Notes under the pieces: model-generated | Databases searched by the model: none | The model's input: only the letters and a program-made list of their open reading frames with translations | Told to the model about the DNA's origin: nothing | Translations under genes and position numbers: made by a program | Shown here: piece after piece, positions 9,922-20,139 of the stretch | How positions within the stretch are numbered: position 1 is the stretch's first letter | Layout of the letters: every line of letters begins with the position of its first letter | Source: Anisus vortex | Taxonomy: Eukaryota; Mollusca; Gastropoda; Planorbidae | NCBI GenBank assembly: GCA_949126835.1 | Contig: OX421497.1 | Coordinates: 7,406,191-7,470,190 of the forward strand | DNA length: 64,000 bases | Direction: 5' to 3'

Positions 9922-11639
9922 ATACAGTCTCATCAAGTAATCAGTTTCAAGATTGAAGTAAAAGTTCCATGGACATAGAATTACGGTCTCAAGTAATCAG
10001 TTTAATGAAAGAACTATTACGTACATGGATTTATAAAGAAATATATTGTCTCGGTTTGATTTTCTACAACAACAACAAAATAAACTAGATGCTAGTAAAA
10101 AAAATGTTGATAATGATAAGGTATTGAACATATCCCAGCTTTGAGCACAGTGACAAGCTTTAATCTCTAGAATTTTTTTTTTTTTTCTGCAGCAGTTGCT
10201 AAAGGTGTAAGTTGAAAATACAAAATTTTTTGCTAAGGGAAATACGGCATTAGGAAATGTTTCTCAAACCCCAGTTTTATAAATAACAAACAAGAAACTC
10301 TGCCCTGTAATAATTTATCACAGATAACACTAACCACTTTTTTTGTAATTTTTCACTTCATTTATTGTTGAACTGTACACGCCGAAAAAAATAACAATTT
10401 ATTTTAACCCTCTCATCTTTAACAAAAAAATATAATATTTTGGCATAACATCATATGAAGTAAAGTATAGATTTTCCTGCTTCAAACTTATCTTCCCCAA
10501 CATTGTAATATGAGCTAGGTCCTACAATCTAAATAGAATATTATAATTTAACCGAGTATCAAATAAATATGCATGGTATTTTGATAACAGAACTATTTTG
10601 GTCCATTTTTTAAATCTTGGTCTAATAATGGACCAATAATGGGCCAATTTAGTGTGCTGTTATGGTTATAGTTTTCGTGGACTAATAAAACTTTCACGCA
10701 GTCAATACTATATAAAAGTGATTGGGCTTAACAACTGTATTTTAAAGCAATGGTTGTATGTCCTTTTAAACTTGTCCATGTAAAGAAAGAAAGAATTCTA
10801 TATGGCTACAAAAACAATGTAGAGCACCTCTTTGTAAATTTTGTTTATTTTGGGAGTTTTAATTATAGAAAGTCGCAAAAGAATTAACAGATGTAGTTAA
10901 GACTCGGTGATCATCTTGTTTGGTACATGTGAAATATTGAAATAGAAATATTATGAGAAAATAGACAAGATTATATGAAAGAAAATGCTGCCTTTGTAGA
11001 AAAAAAATCATCTAGCTATTATTCTTGAAGGGTCTCCTTCGTTTTGGCCACAAAATGCGGAGATGAAATCAACAGAGAGACAGGTAGCTACATCTGGGAT
11101 ATATTGCAAATACCTGTTAATCACACCTTTAGTAATAAAAAAAAAAGAATACATACTTCAAGAAATTTTTCTAAACACATTTAGAGGGAAAAAAAAAGTT
11201 TTGTATTTCACTATACAAAGTACTGTATATAACGTTAATTTTAAAAAGTCAACAAAATATAGTAAATGCAATAGCATTTTTGTTTTTATCGTCCGAAATG
11301 TATTAACTCCCTTAAAAAAAAATTCTATTTGTAATGCAAATATTTTTTATAGTTCTTCCCGGGGGTTACATATGTAATCAACAAAAAAATTGTGTCTTTG
11401 AGTGTTATGTAAGGCTGACACCTACAGATGAAAAAACATGAAACAGTTTGTTTTCACTACACACGCCATTTGTAAAGGAACATTACATGTAAAAAGAAAT
11501 CTGCTATCCAATTTAACATGCTTTAGAAACTTACTGTCTTACTTATGGGTTGGGTCGGTTAATGCTACATTTATTTGTTTTGTCTTTTTTTAAATCATTA
11601 ATTTAGTTCTGTCACCTGGGCTAGGGTAATATCCGTATT

Positions 11640-11725
11640 CTTAATTGTATGTTGAACGCGCTCTGAGCTTACATTATGTTTGTTGGCAGCGCTATACAAA
11701 TATTATTATTATTATTATTACTTTA
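11640..11725 (+). mobile_element. SINE 3' tail with (ATT)n
   Basis: The block GCTCTGAGCTTACATTATGT is followed by GTTGGCAGCGCTATACAAAT and an (ATT)n tail. The same block and tail recur at 32090-32178 (plus) and 15340-15425 (minus). This is a conserved SINE tail; no tRNA head is visible at this copy. Confidence 0.7.
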
Positions 11726-13250
11726 TTGTACTTGTTCACCATATAAATTATTGTGTGCTACTGTATTTTCTGTACTGTATTTTAAATGTATTTCAAAATA
11801 GTAATTACTCGCCCTTTATGAAACAAAATAAAATACATCTTATTTTCTAAACACCAAAATATAGATGTGTGAATAATATTTTAATAGTCATTAAAAAAGG
11901 TTGGACAATATCAAGCAGACAGATATAAAATATCAGCTTTACTAGATCCATTTGTAAAAATTTATTTTAAAAAACAAAAAATGTTAGATTCTTTTATTGT
12001 GCTTTGTGAAAAAACTCAAGTGAGGTAATTAAAAAAAAAAAATATCCCTTTTTAAAAAATCATATTCATTCTACAATTTGAAAAGAAAAAGGCAACAGAT
12101 AGTTGAAAGAATATGTCACATTTCGCTACATTAATTACAATCTGAAGTCAAATTTTACATTACAATCTGAATTGTGACATTACAATTTGCAAAGTGAAAT
12201 TGAACAAAATCCAAGACAGGGCAAAACAGTTATAAATTTACCAATAGGCGGCAAATGCCTTTGTTTAGACTATAAAAATCTCTATTTGACTAATTTTACT
12301 TATAAAGGCACTAATCTAAATAAAGAAACTGCATTGATAACATTACATTCTTTAAAAAATAAGATCAAATTTTCCTGCGAAACAAAACCTTATAAAACAG
12401 TGTCACTTGTAGTGGTACCTCATTTTCAATATTATTTGACAAAAAAGACATTGAAGCCAGTGACTAGAACAGTTCTACCTCTACTGTTGATATTTTAATG
12501 TCAATTGAACTCTCATTTAATTTGAAGCCTGAAGAAACTAGATGTGACCCAATTTGTCCATACTTACATCAAGAAGTGACTTGTTTAATAACTGTAATAA
12601 TATACACTTTCATACAACAGTGACCTAGATTTTATGCAAATGTTCAAACAATAAAACAATGACCTAAATTTTGTAGTGTTTTATTTTATTCAACTATGTC
12701 CCAGTTTTTTAAGTATGCTATTTACAAGGGCTCTCAATTTGGATAAAATGTGTAAAAAACTATGCCCATTTAACTATATGTAAAAAAAAATATACATGAA
12801 GGTTATTATTAGGAAGCATACATCTAACAAGAGAAAAAGTATGACTACTAGAACAGGAAAGAAATGCAGGAAATAAAGTTCATTTATTATTCAGTGAGAT
12901 AAAATTATAAAAATGACATATATAAAAAAATATATATACTTTTTTGTCTTTAAAGTGCCAATGTAAAATAAACAAAAGGGTTTCCCAGTAGAGTGATATT
13001 AGACATCCACAAGATACAGTCACAAATTTTTTCTTTAAAGCCGCTGCGGAAACAAACTTACATTTATATAAAAAGTCTCTACAAAATATTAAAAAGGGAA
13101 TATTTCCTGCCAAAGTCTTTATTGGTATAAATGTTTGTCCTTTTTTTTTACTTTCCTAAAAATGTATTTTAGATTTTTCCGAATGTAAGAAAGTTGACGC
13201 CCGCTGCGGCTTAAATCAAAGAATGATACCTGCTCTGTGGAAGTCCTTTA

Positions 13251-13258
13251 TGAGGTAG
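13251..13258 (-). promoter_or_regulatory. let-7 seed site (8-mer)
   Basis: Plus-strand TGAGGTAG is identical to let-7 positions 1-8, so the lin-28 transcript reads CTACCTCA, a full 8-mer target. It lies 1.8 kb past the stop codon. The next bases (ATAT) are also shared with the site at 14466, giving a common 12-mer TGAGGTAGATAT. Confidence 0.65.
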
Positions 13259-14465
13259 ATATTGGCTGATGTCCAAAAAAAAATGTTTTTATTGGTATAT
13301 GATGAAAAACAGACAAAAGTGACAACACAGACAATTAAAAAGACTTTATTGTTCCCTCATTAGCCACCAGGAACCTATAATTTTAAAAAATAATAACAAC
13401 AACATCTAGTCCTGACAGTTTAATAAAAATAAATTGGGTATGGTCTGGTATCTTCAAGTGTATAGAGGTAATTCTAGGCATAAAAAAAATATCTCCAACA
13501 GTTACAAAATATGGTGACTATTAATGGACGGCAAGAAAGTCTTACAACAAAATAAACATAATTGTGTGTACAGTAAAACCCTGATTTAAACCCATCTCAG
13601 TTTTGGCAGGGCTTTTGGGATTAATCTAAACCTTTGTGTCAAGTGTCTTGGTGATACTAATAAAAAGCCTTTGTCACAAGTTGATTATCAATTTTAATGC
13701 AAGACCAGATTTTTTTCTGTGGTCATCTTCGTTTTTGACACATTTATACATTGTTTGTGCATCTGTTCAGTCACATGGACACAATGATATTTATTATTTT
13801 GCATTTAAAAATGTGCAGTATTCTTTTTTCAGAACGGGCTTATAATGGCTGCCTCCTTGCCCAGATAGTCAGCTAAATCAAGGTTTTACTGTAGGAAAAA
13901 CCCAGTTTTTGTAAACACACCATAAAAAGCATTGTACACACACACAGTAAAATTAAATGCAGTGCAAAGGTTCTATCTATAAGTATTGTATTTTCTCATA
14001 AATTAGTGGATTGTTAAATTTAATGGAAAGCAAAAACGACACACCACTAAATTTCATGAGAGTTAACAGCGCAGATTTTTAAATGTTGTATGCAACTCCC
14101 TGTGTAGTATAGTATTTTTTTTATTATCATTATTATACACTATAGTATTTGTATTACTGTATCATGATGTTGCTTTTTAAGGGACATCTTTAATATTATT
14201 AGAACCTTTCATCTCATAGCAAAACAAAAAAATATGTTTCCCAGTTAATACTTACTGACAAGATAAACTTTTCTAAAATGTATCGTTAAAAAATATACAT
14301 ATTCACTCTCATCACACATATTCATATGCGATGTAGCACAATCTTCTTGCTATATCTGAAGTAAAACAACATGCATAAAATGTGTGGCAATGACACACAC
14401 ACACACCTGTGGTTGAGAACACTAGATACTAATGCTGTATGGATTCAACAGTGGTGCTTATATCA

Positions 14466-14473
14466 TGAGGTAG
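14466..14473 (-). promoter_or_regulatory. let-7 seed site (8-mer)
   Basis: Plus-strand TGAGGTAG gives CTACCTCA in the transcript, 0.6 kb past the lin-28 stop codon. let-7 repression of lin-28 through its 3' UTR is established in nematodes and vertebrates. The position and orientation support conservation of that loop here. Confidence 0.7.
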
Positions 14474-15064
14474 ATATGGTGTGGAAAAAAGAATGAGGTC
14501 TTCTTGTTTTTTTTTTTTGGTATACTTAAACACACAAAAATAAACATAACATGCTTTATAAATTTCTCTCGGAGCCCAAACGTGGCTGGGCTTATTCTTT
14601 AACATATTACAGTTGGTGGCAAAACAAATTGATGAAAATAAATTGCTGACATCTGAAAAAAGTGGTTTGCTCAACACAAATAAAGTCTGCAATTAAAAAT
14701 CTGTTCATGATAAAAAAAACTATCTAAAGATGAAGCTATAGCCATTTCATTATTTTTTTCTCACACAATTTTTGTTCGAACTACAGTTACAAAGTAAATT
14801 TGTTTTTAAAACATCCATTATGTCTGAGATAATCATGATGATGTCATAATTGGCTCCTCCAAAGGAAATGTTTAATCTGATGATTACTTCATTACATTTG
14901 GGTTGAATCCTTGCTATGAGGTCAAAGGTCACATTGCACTGCAGAAAGTCTTACCAAAAAAAAAAAGGAAAACAACAACAGAAAAAAAAAAGTTTAAGAA
15001 AACTTGTTTGTTTGTGTATAAAATAAAACACTGCATTAGTTATTGCTCTTCAGTCAGGCCCCAA

Positions 15065-15329
15065 TCATACATGGTGCGAAGACATACCGCTGGCTGCGTG
15101 GTCCGAGGCGCTGAAACCATTTTCAGTGCTGCTGTTGTTGTTGCCGTTCCTGGGCCGACGCTGCATGAGGGAGGCGGAGGCTGCTGCCGGGGGCGATGAA
15201 GAGGAGTCCTTCAGGGGACAGTCTGCTATCAAGTGATCTGTCGACTTGCACTGGTGGCACCTCTTTGGTAGAGGCCCGTGAGGGCATTTGGCCGCAATGT
15301 GGTTAGCAAAGTCTCCACAATTGTAGCAT
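15065..15329 (-). CDS. lin-28: lin-28 exon 4: two CCHC zinc knuckles, C-terminus
   Basis: Terminal coding exon of the RNA-binding protein LIN28, which blocks let-7 maturation and controls developmental timing. The splice acceptor ctcctcag (minus strand) ends at 15330. The exon's first base completes an Arg codon (AG|A), giving R100 followed by CYNCGDFANHIAAKC (residues 101-115, knuckle 1) and CHQCKSTDHLIADC (124-137, knuckle 2). The PLPKRC linker between the knuckles is typical of LIN28, whose knuckles bind the GGAG motif of pre-let-7. The tail (about 141-187) is rich in Ser, Ala and Asn, ends HHV, and terminates at TGA (15065-15067). Knuckle 1 spacing is C-x2-C-x5-H-x4-C, one residue longer than knuckle 2. 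A SINE (ATT)n tail lies directly upstream of the acceptor. Confidence 0.96.
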
Positions 15330-15339
15330 CTGAGGAGAT

Positions 15340-15425
15340 GCACATATTATTATTAATAATAATAATAATTCTATTTGTATAGCACTGCCAACAAACATTA
15401 TGTAAGCTCAGAGCGCATTTAACAT
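15340..15425 (-). mobile_element. SINE 3' tail abutting the lin-28 exon 4 acceptor
   Basis: This is the inverse of the tail at 11640-11725: ATTTGTATAGCACTGCCAAC and ACATTATGTAAGCTCAGAGC, with the (ATT)n end facing the exon. Its microsatellite stops about 10 bp from the exon 4 acceptor, so it contributes to or borders the polypyrimidine and branch region of intron 3. Confidence 0.75.
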
Positions 15426-15547
15426 TGAGCAACACTTAAGCAATAAAAAGGATATAAGTCTCTACGCTAAAAAGGATATACAGCTAATTAAAAATCTGAA
15501 CATTTTACAAATATAGGACAAACAAATGAATGTAGATTTTTACTGAC

Positions 15548-15627
15548 TTAACTCTTTCTATACGTTTTGCCATACTGTATGCCGTAACGTTATGGCTCGG
15601 CTTGATTTTACGTATGGAAAGAGTTAA
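15548..15627. mobile_element. 80-bp TTAA-ended hairpin element
   Basis: Begins TTAACTCTTTCTATACGT and ends with the inverted ACGTATGGAAAGAGTTAA, around a short core containing CATACTGTATGCCG. A second copy of exactly 80 bp is at 26223-26302, and a diverged 81-bp relative may be at 44115-44195. The TTAA ends suggest a piggyBac-type target site, but the class is inference. Confidence 0.7.
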
Positions 15628-16093
15628 TATAAAAGTAAAACAGTAGGGATCTAAAAAAATGTTTAACAAATGTAATTTTCATATTATTTAAATTTAACAA
15701 TCAAAAGTCTATTTAATTTACATAAAACAAGGCATCATTAATTTAGCTTTAGAACAGGCCTCAACCGATCCATAAATGAGGCAAGGCAGTCTAGCGGCAT
15801 TATTATTAAGTGGGAATGGCATTCCCAAATTTATAGATTTAAATCTTGATTTTTTTCTTCCAGGTGTCCTTGAGTTTTAAAATTTACCAAGCTTTGATGG
15901 AAAACCTTTTAACCATTAGTTTAAGAAAGTGAGATGTTGTGCCAACCACAAAAATCCCCTTGCAAGTTATTCCACAATCAGAGAAACTGGTATGAGCTCT
16001 GCCACTACCACTGTGGACCAAACTTTTCTGAGAAAGGAAACACAGGTTTAACCCAAACCTACCCAAAAAAAATGCAGAGACAGCTTCTATACA

Positions 16094-16358
16094 AGTAAAG
16101 TATCCCGTCGGACCAAATTGATCATAGGGCCGGTGAAGCAGCGTTCACCACTTTCATACTAGGGGGTTGTGTGACCAGCACAATGCCCAGCCGCCTTTAC
16201 TTTACCCCAACTAATGTCAGGTACCCATCAGAGCTGGGTAGACTCAGGGACACCCTCGAGTCCGGGTAAAAAAAAACCTAGCCTTCACCAGGATTCAAAC
16301 CAAGGACCTTCGGTATGCCAGTTGAAACATGCTTCCGCTCAGCCACCGTAGCCCATGC
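16094..16358 (-). mobile_element. tRNA-derived SINE, main family
   Basis: On the minus strand it opens with a tRNA-like head: box A GTGGCTGAGCGG and box B GGTTTGAATCC. A body follows containing CCCAGCTCTGATGGGTACCT, and the 3' part ends GGTCCGACGGGATACTTTAC. It lies in lin-28 intron 3. This family is the most frequent interspersed repeat in the window. Confidence 0.85.
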
Positions 16359-16524
16359 CCCATCCAAACACCCAAAATATATAAAAAGATTTCATCCAAT
16401 AAACTTAATTTAACACACATGCTACTAAAGCTAACAAAATAAAATGTCCAATATTCTTGTAAAGAAGAAAACATTTTCAGGGAAATCATTTTTTTAAAAT
16501 GTATCAGTGATTTATTATTTTGGT

Positions 16525-16785
16525 TAGCTAGTGTTTAATCTTCTATCATTGTAATTTTCTTAGATAGTGTTTAATCTTTAATCTTCTTTCAATGTATTTT
16601 TCTTAGATAGTGTTTAATCTTTAATCTTCTATCATTGTATTTTTGTTAGATAGAGTTTAATCTTTAATCTTCTTTCATTGTATTTTTCTTAGATAGTGTT
16701 TAATCTTTAATCTTCTATCATTGTATTTTTCTTAGATAGTGTTTAATCTTTAATCTTCTATCATTGTATTTTTGTTAGATGGAGT
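16525..16785. repeat. 43-bp minisatellite, about six copies
   Basis: Units starting TAGATAGTGTTTAATC recur at 16561, 16604, 16647, 16690, 16733 and 16776, exactly 43 bp apart, with a partial copy before the first. Units alternate between a CTATCATTG and a CTTTCATTG core. It lies in lin-28 intron 3. Confidence 0.95.
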
Positions 16786-17109
16786 TTAATCATCTAACAT
16801 TGTTTACATTTTACAAGTACACTTTATCTCCCAAAATCACCAAACTTTTCAAACACCCTCTATACACAGTTGTGAAAAGCACACAGGTTCTTCACCAAAG
16901 CCTTGTTCCAAAGGGCGAATTTCCATGTGGCTGCATCATCAGTATGAAGATGAAATTTGACTAGTACATTTAGTTAGTTTACTTTTAAACTTCTATAGTT
17001 TACAAAATAATCAAAATCACTACCGCGCTTTAACTTCAGTAAAAAATGAACGGTTTCTTTAGTTCCAGGATATGGGATTCCATATATTGTACATAAGTAA
17101 AAAAAAAAT

Positions 17110-17374
17110 AAAGTAATGTATCCAGTCAGACAAAATTGATCCATAGGGCCGGTGAAGCAGTATTCACCAGTTTCTGTGGCATACCAGGGTATTGTGTGGC
17201 CAGCACAATGCCCAGCCGCCTTTACTTTACCACAACGAAAGTCAGGTAACCACCATAGCTGGGACTCATGCACACCCTCTAGACCCAGGAAAAAATCCTA
17301 GCCTTCCCTAGGATTTGAACTCAGGATCTTTAGTACACCAGCCAAAAGCGCTACCGCTCAGCCACTATGCCCCA
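17110..17374 (-). mobile_element. tRNA-derived SINE, main family
   Basis: A near full-length copy in the same orientation as the one at 16094. It keeps the head (box B-like complement GGATTTGAACTC), the shared body segment GCACAATGCCCAGCCGCC and the tail TCCAGTCAGACAAAATTGAT. It is moderately diverged. Confidence 0.85.
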
Positions 17375-17399
17375 TGTATAAGAAAATATAGCTAAAAGT

Positions 17400-17640
17400 A
17401 GGTCAAGTACCCATTAGACCCCATCGGTCTATAGGGCTGGAAAATCTTCTGTGGCATAATATTGGGTTGTGTGGCCAGCACAATGCACAGCTGCTTTTAT
17501 TTGACCCTAAATAATGTCAGTTACCCATCAGGGCTGGATAGACTCTTGGACACTTGGGAGTCCCGCTAACAAATCCTAACCTTCACCCAGAGCCTCTCTA
17601 TGCAAGCTGAAAGTACTGCCGCTTGGCCCCGGTGCCTGTA
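17400..17640 (-). mobile_element. Old SINE copy, main family
   Basis: A diverged copy immediately adjoining the previous SINE. It retains TGTGTGGCCAGCACAATGCA and GTTACCCATCAGGGCTGG. The head is degraded. Confidence 0.7.
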
Positions 17641-17909
17641 TCAGTAAATATCCCATGTATTAGTTCTCCAAAATACTAGTACCGGTAAGTTATTGTGATC
17701 TAGTCAGGATTTTTTTATAGGAAAGTGGGGGGGGGGGGGGGATTACTTTCAGGAGTAAAGTTTTCTGGACTATCAGCAGGACTCTACAGCATAAATATTT
17801 CCATGCCCGTTTTTAAGTTGCACTGTCTATCTTGCTAACAACAAGGATCTTATCCAACTTGTCCCACTGTATGAGACCCTATCCTATCCACACAACTTTT
17901 TGGACCCAC

Positions 17910-18082
17910 CTGATTTTTCTAGGCTTCTTTCGAGACATGGGCCGTCTCTCACTACCTTTGCACTCTTGACCTCCTATACCACATACAAAGGTGGCCTCTA
18001 CGCCTTGATTGGATGGTTTGCTTTCAAACTCGACTCGTTCACCTTCAGCCAGGCTTCGAAAGCCATTTTTAAAGATGGTGGT
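17910..18082 (-). CDS. lin-28: lin-28 exon 3: second half of cold-shock domain
   Basis: Encodes residues 43-99 plus two bases of codon 100, beginning TTIFKNGFRSLAEGERVEFE and ending with the basic linker GSERRPMSRKKPRKI that leads into the zinc knuckles. GFRSL..GE.VEFE and GSERRP are LIN28 hallmarks. The acceptor is attttttcag|ACC and the donor is CAG|gtgggt, both consensus on the minus strand. Phase 0 in and phase 2 out join exactly to exons 2 and 4. The cold-shock domain binds the terminal loop of pre-let-7. No frame damage is seen. Confidence 0.96.
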
Positions 18083-18218
18083 CTGAAAAATATTATAGAA
18101 ACCCATTTAGTAATCAGTAATGTTCTGAATTTTTAAATCTAAAAGTAGCATAGTAAGATTTTTTAACATCTCTTCTTCAAGTGTGTGACTCAAAAATCTT
18201 ACACATTTTTAATATAAT

Positions 18219-18358
18219 ATACTAGGAGATATGCCCGTCCCGTCAAAATGACAGAGAAACAAATAATTACTTTGTGTTTTGTTGAAAGAGATAGACAAAT
18301 ATCAAACAATATTACAACAAGTGAAAGTTTGTTTCGGTATTTAGTATTTGTTCTTTTT
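18219..18358. repeat. Dispersed repeat, copy 1 (partner at 54478)
   Basis: Shares TATGCCCGTC, the AGAGAAACRAATRATTAC-like block, CAAACAATATTA and TTTCGGTATTTAGT, in the same order, with 54478-54630. The ACTAG near one end hints at a Helitron-type terminus, but no structure is complete. Confidence 0.6.
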
Positions 18359-18739
18359 GATTTTTACGGTTGCCCTTAAAAGGAGATCATTCTGAAATGG
18401 TGCTCTGTTTTTAACCTCAACATAATTAGTAATAGGCCTATGTTTATTTTTAAAATCCATTAACGAATTAAGCAATATTGTTTATATAATAACATTTCTT
18501 ATGGAGGATGTTTCCGATGTATACATTTAACGTTTATCCCTAAAAGTTAAACGGCCTAGGAGCCTATAGAGAACAAACATAATAAATATAAACATATACA
18601 TAGGCTTATATAAACAAACTCACTGTAATTATGTATATTGATAATATAAATGATAATTTAATTTTGACATCTTGGTTTGAGAAACAAAAATAAAAGAAGA
18701 TTGAGACAAATTAAAAGACGAAGATGAGTTTGCTTTGCA

Positions 18740-18960
18740 GAGTATGGTGACCCATTTAGTCTATGGGTCTAGTGAAGTTAAGATTTTCAGTGGCCAGTGT
18801 ATCACAGTTTATCCAACTGTTACTGGGTTACCTTCAGCATTGAGAGATGTCTGTCTAGCCCTGGAAAGTTAACTATAGGGTCTATCAACTAAGGGTTAAA
18901 CCTGAGACATTCAAAGTGACATTCCCGGGTATGGCAACCAGACCACTGCAGCCTAAAAGT
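18740..18960 (-). mobile_element. Very diverged SINE remnant
   Basis: Segments resembling the SINE tail (GTGACCCATTTAGTCTATGG, GTGGCCAGTGTATCAC) lie in the expected order but are heavily mutated. It is in lin-28 intron 2. Confidence 0.45.
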
Positions 18961-19142
18961 TTTTACACATTTTATTTTACTGTACTGGATGTCAATAACA
19001 GTTGACGTAATATGATGCTTGAAAAGTACATGTAGTATGTACTAATGAAATTAATACTTGTTTTGGTGTCTTTTGGTTAAACAAACATCATTGCATCAAT
19101 TAATAAATTTAGTATAGTATAGTATTTAGTACAGTTTGATTC

Positions 19143-19366
19143 ATATAGGGCCTGTGATATAGTGTTCACAAATTTCTGTGACCATGGTATACTAGGAGAT
19201 TGTCTATCCAACACAAGACCCAGCCACCTTTACATTTCCCTGACTAATGTTAGGTACCCATCAGAGCTGTGTGGACTCAGGGACACCCTTCGGACACAGG
19301 AAACATGTCAGGATTTAAACCCAGGACCTTCAGTATACCAACCGAACCACTGTGTGCCTCATCAAT
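19143..19366 (-). mobile_element. tRNA-derived SINE, main family
   Basis: Contains TTAGGTACCCATCAGAGCTG and a box B complement (GGATTTAAACCCAGG) at the expected spacing. It lies in intron 2, about 50 bp from lin-28 exon 2. Confidence 0.8.
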
Positions 19367-19417
19367 TAAGTTTACTTAATCCGAAAAGTATGTTGGTAAA
19401 ACTATGAAGGATCATAC

Positions 19418-19533
19418 CTGATGGACGAAGACATCGATGCCTCCATCATCTGGTGTGATGAAGCCCCAGCCTTTAGCAACATTAAACCATTTGCAGAATC
19501 CTTGCCTTCTGTTTGAGCCGCCCCCACCTCCAC
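19418..19533 (-). CDS. lin-28: lin-28 exon 2: first half of cold-shock domain
   Basis: Encodes residues 4-42: a glycine run, SNRRQG, then [20 protein letters not shown] and IDVFVHQ. KGWGFI (24-29) is RNP1 and VFVHQ (38-42) is RNP2, the RNA-binding strands of the cold-shock domain. [12 protein letters not shown] is diagnostic of invertebrate LIN28. The acceptor (attcgcag) ends at 19534 and the donor is CAG|gtatga at 19417. The exon enters in phase 1, so the previous exon must supply one base, and leaves in phase 0, matching exon 3. Confidence 0.96.
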
Positions 19534-19897
19534 CTGCGAATGATAAGAAATTAAAACAATGGTCAAAGCTTTTTTTCAATGTTTTCATTAGTTTTCTTTG
19601 CAAGAGAATTTTCAACACAAATTTATAGACAGTAAACAAATTAATATAGTAAATAAATTTAATAGAGTAAACAAACAGAAGACAATGTGAAATGTGCACC
19701 AGTACAACCCCAAAAAAATTTAAATAGACTCAGGCCCTTTCTTCTGTCCAGGGTTTACTTGTTGTATTTTGCACAAGAGGCTGACAAAAAGAAGAAACAT
19801 GCAAAGAGTGCAACTGTTACAGGGCCATCAGCTTATATATTTAAAACTTAAACATCTTTTTTCTGTCTTTTGTTTTGGTCTGTAAGTTGTTGTTCGC

Positions 19898-20125
19898 TAA
19901 AAGTAAAGTAAAGTAACCCTTCGGACCAAATTGATCGTAAGGCCGGTGAAGCAGCGTTCACCAGTTTCCTGTGGCCACGGCATACTAGGTGATTGTAGGG
20001 CCAGCACAATGCACAGCCTCCTTTACTTTACCCCAACTAAGGTCAGGTACCCATCAGTGCTGGGTAGACTCAGGGACACCCTCCAGACCCTGGAAAAAAT
20101 ACTAGTCTTCGCCAGGAACTGAACA
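19898..20125 (-). mobile_element. SINE, main family, head truncated
   Basis: The tail and body are well preserved (ACCCTTCGGACCAAATTGAT, AGGTCAGGTACCCATCAGTG). The tRNA head is lost after the GCCAGGAACTGAA region. It is near the 3' end of intron 1. Confidence 0.85.
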
Positions 20126-20139
20126 TGTGAGTCAGGGCT

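Larger units (their letters stand above)
7086..15064 (-). other. lin-28: Putative long 3' UTR of lin-28
   Basis: Nearly 8 kb directly 3' of the lin-28 stop codon. It has no credible coding region, is strongly AT-rich with A-runs on the plus strand (U-runs in a minus-strand transcript), and is poor in the transposons and TAGGCCT motifs that litter the rest of the window. It holds microRNA seed matches in transcript orientation: let-7 8-mers at 13251-13258 and 14466-14473, a let-7 7-mer at 9220-9226 and a miR-125/lin-4 8-mer at 7792-7799. Only a 104-bp tandem duplication (9714-9921) and a SINE tail (11640-11725) interrupt it. Long, microRNA-regulated 3' UTRs are typical of lin-28. The distal end is not determined. 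Confidence 0.6.
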
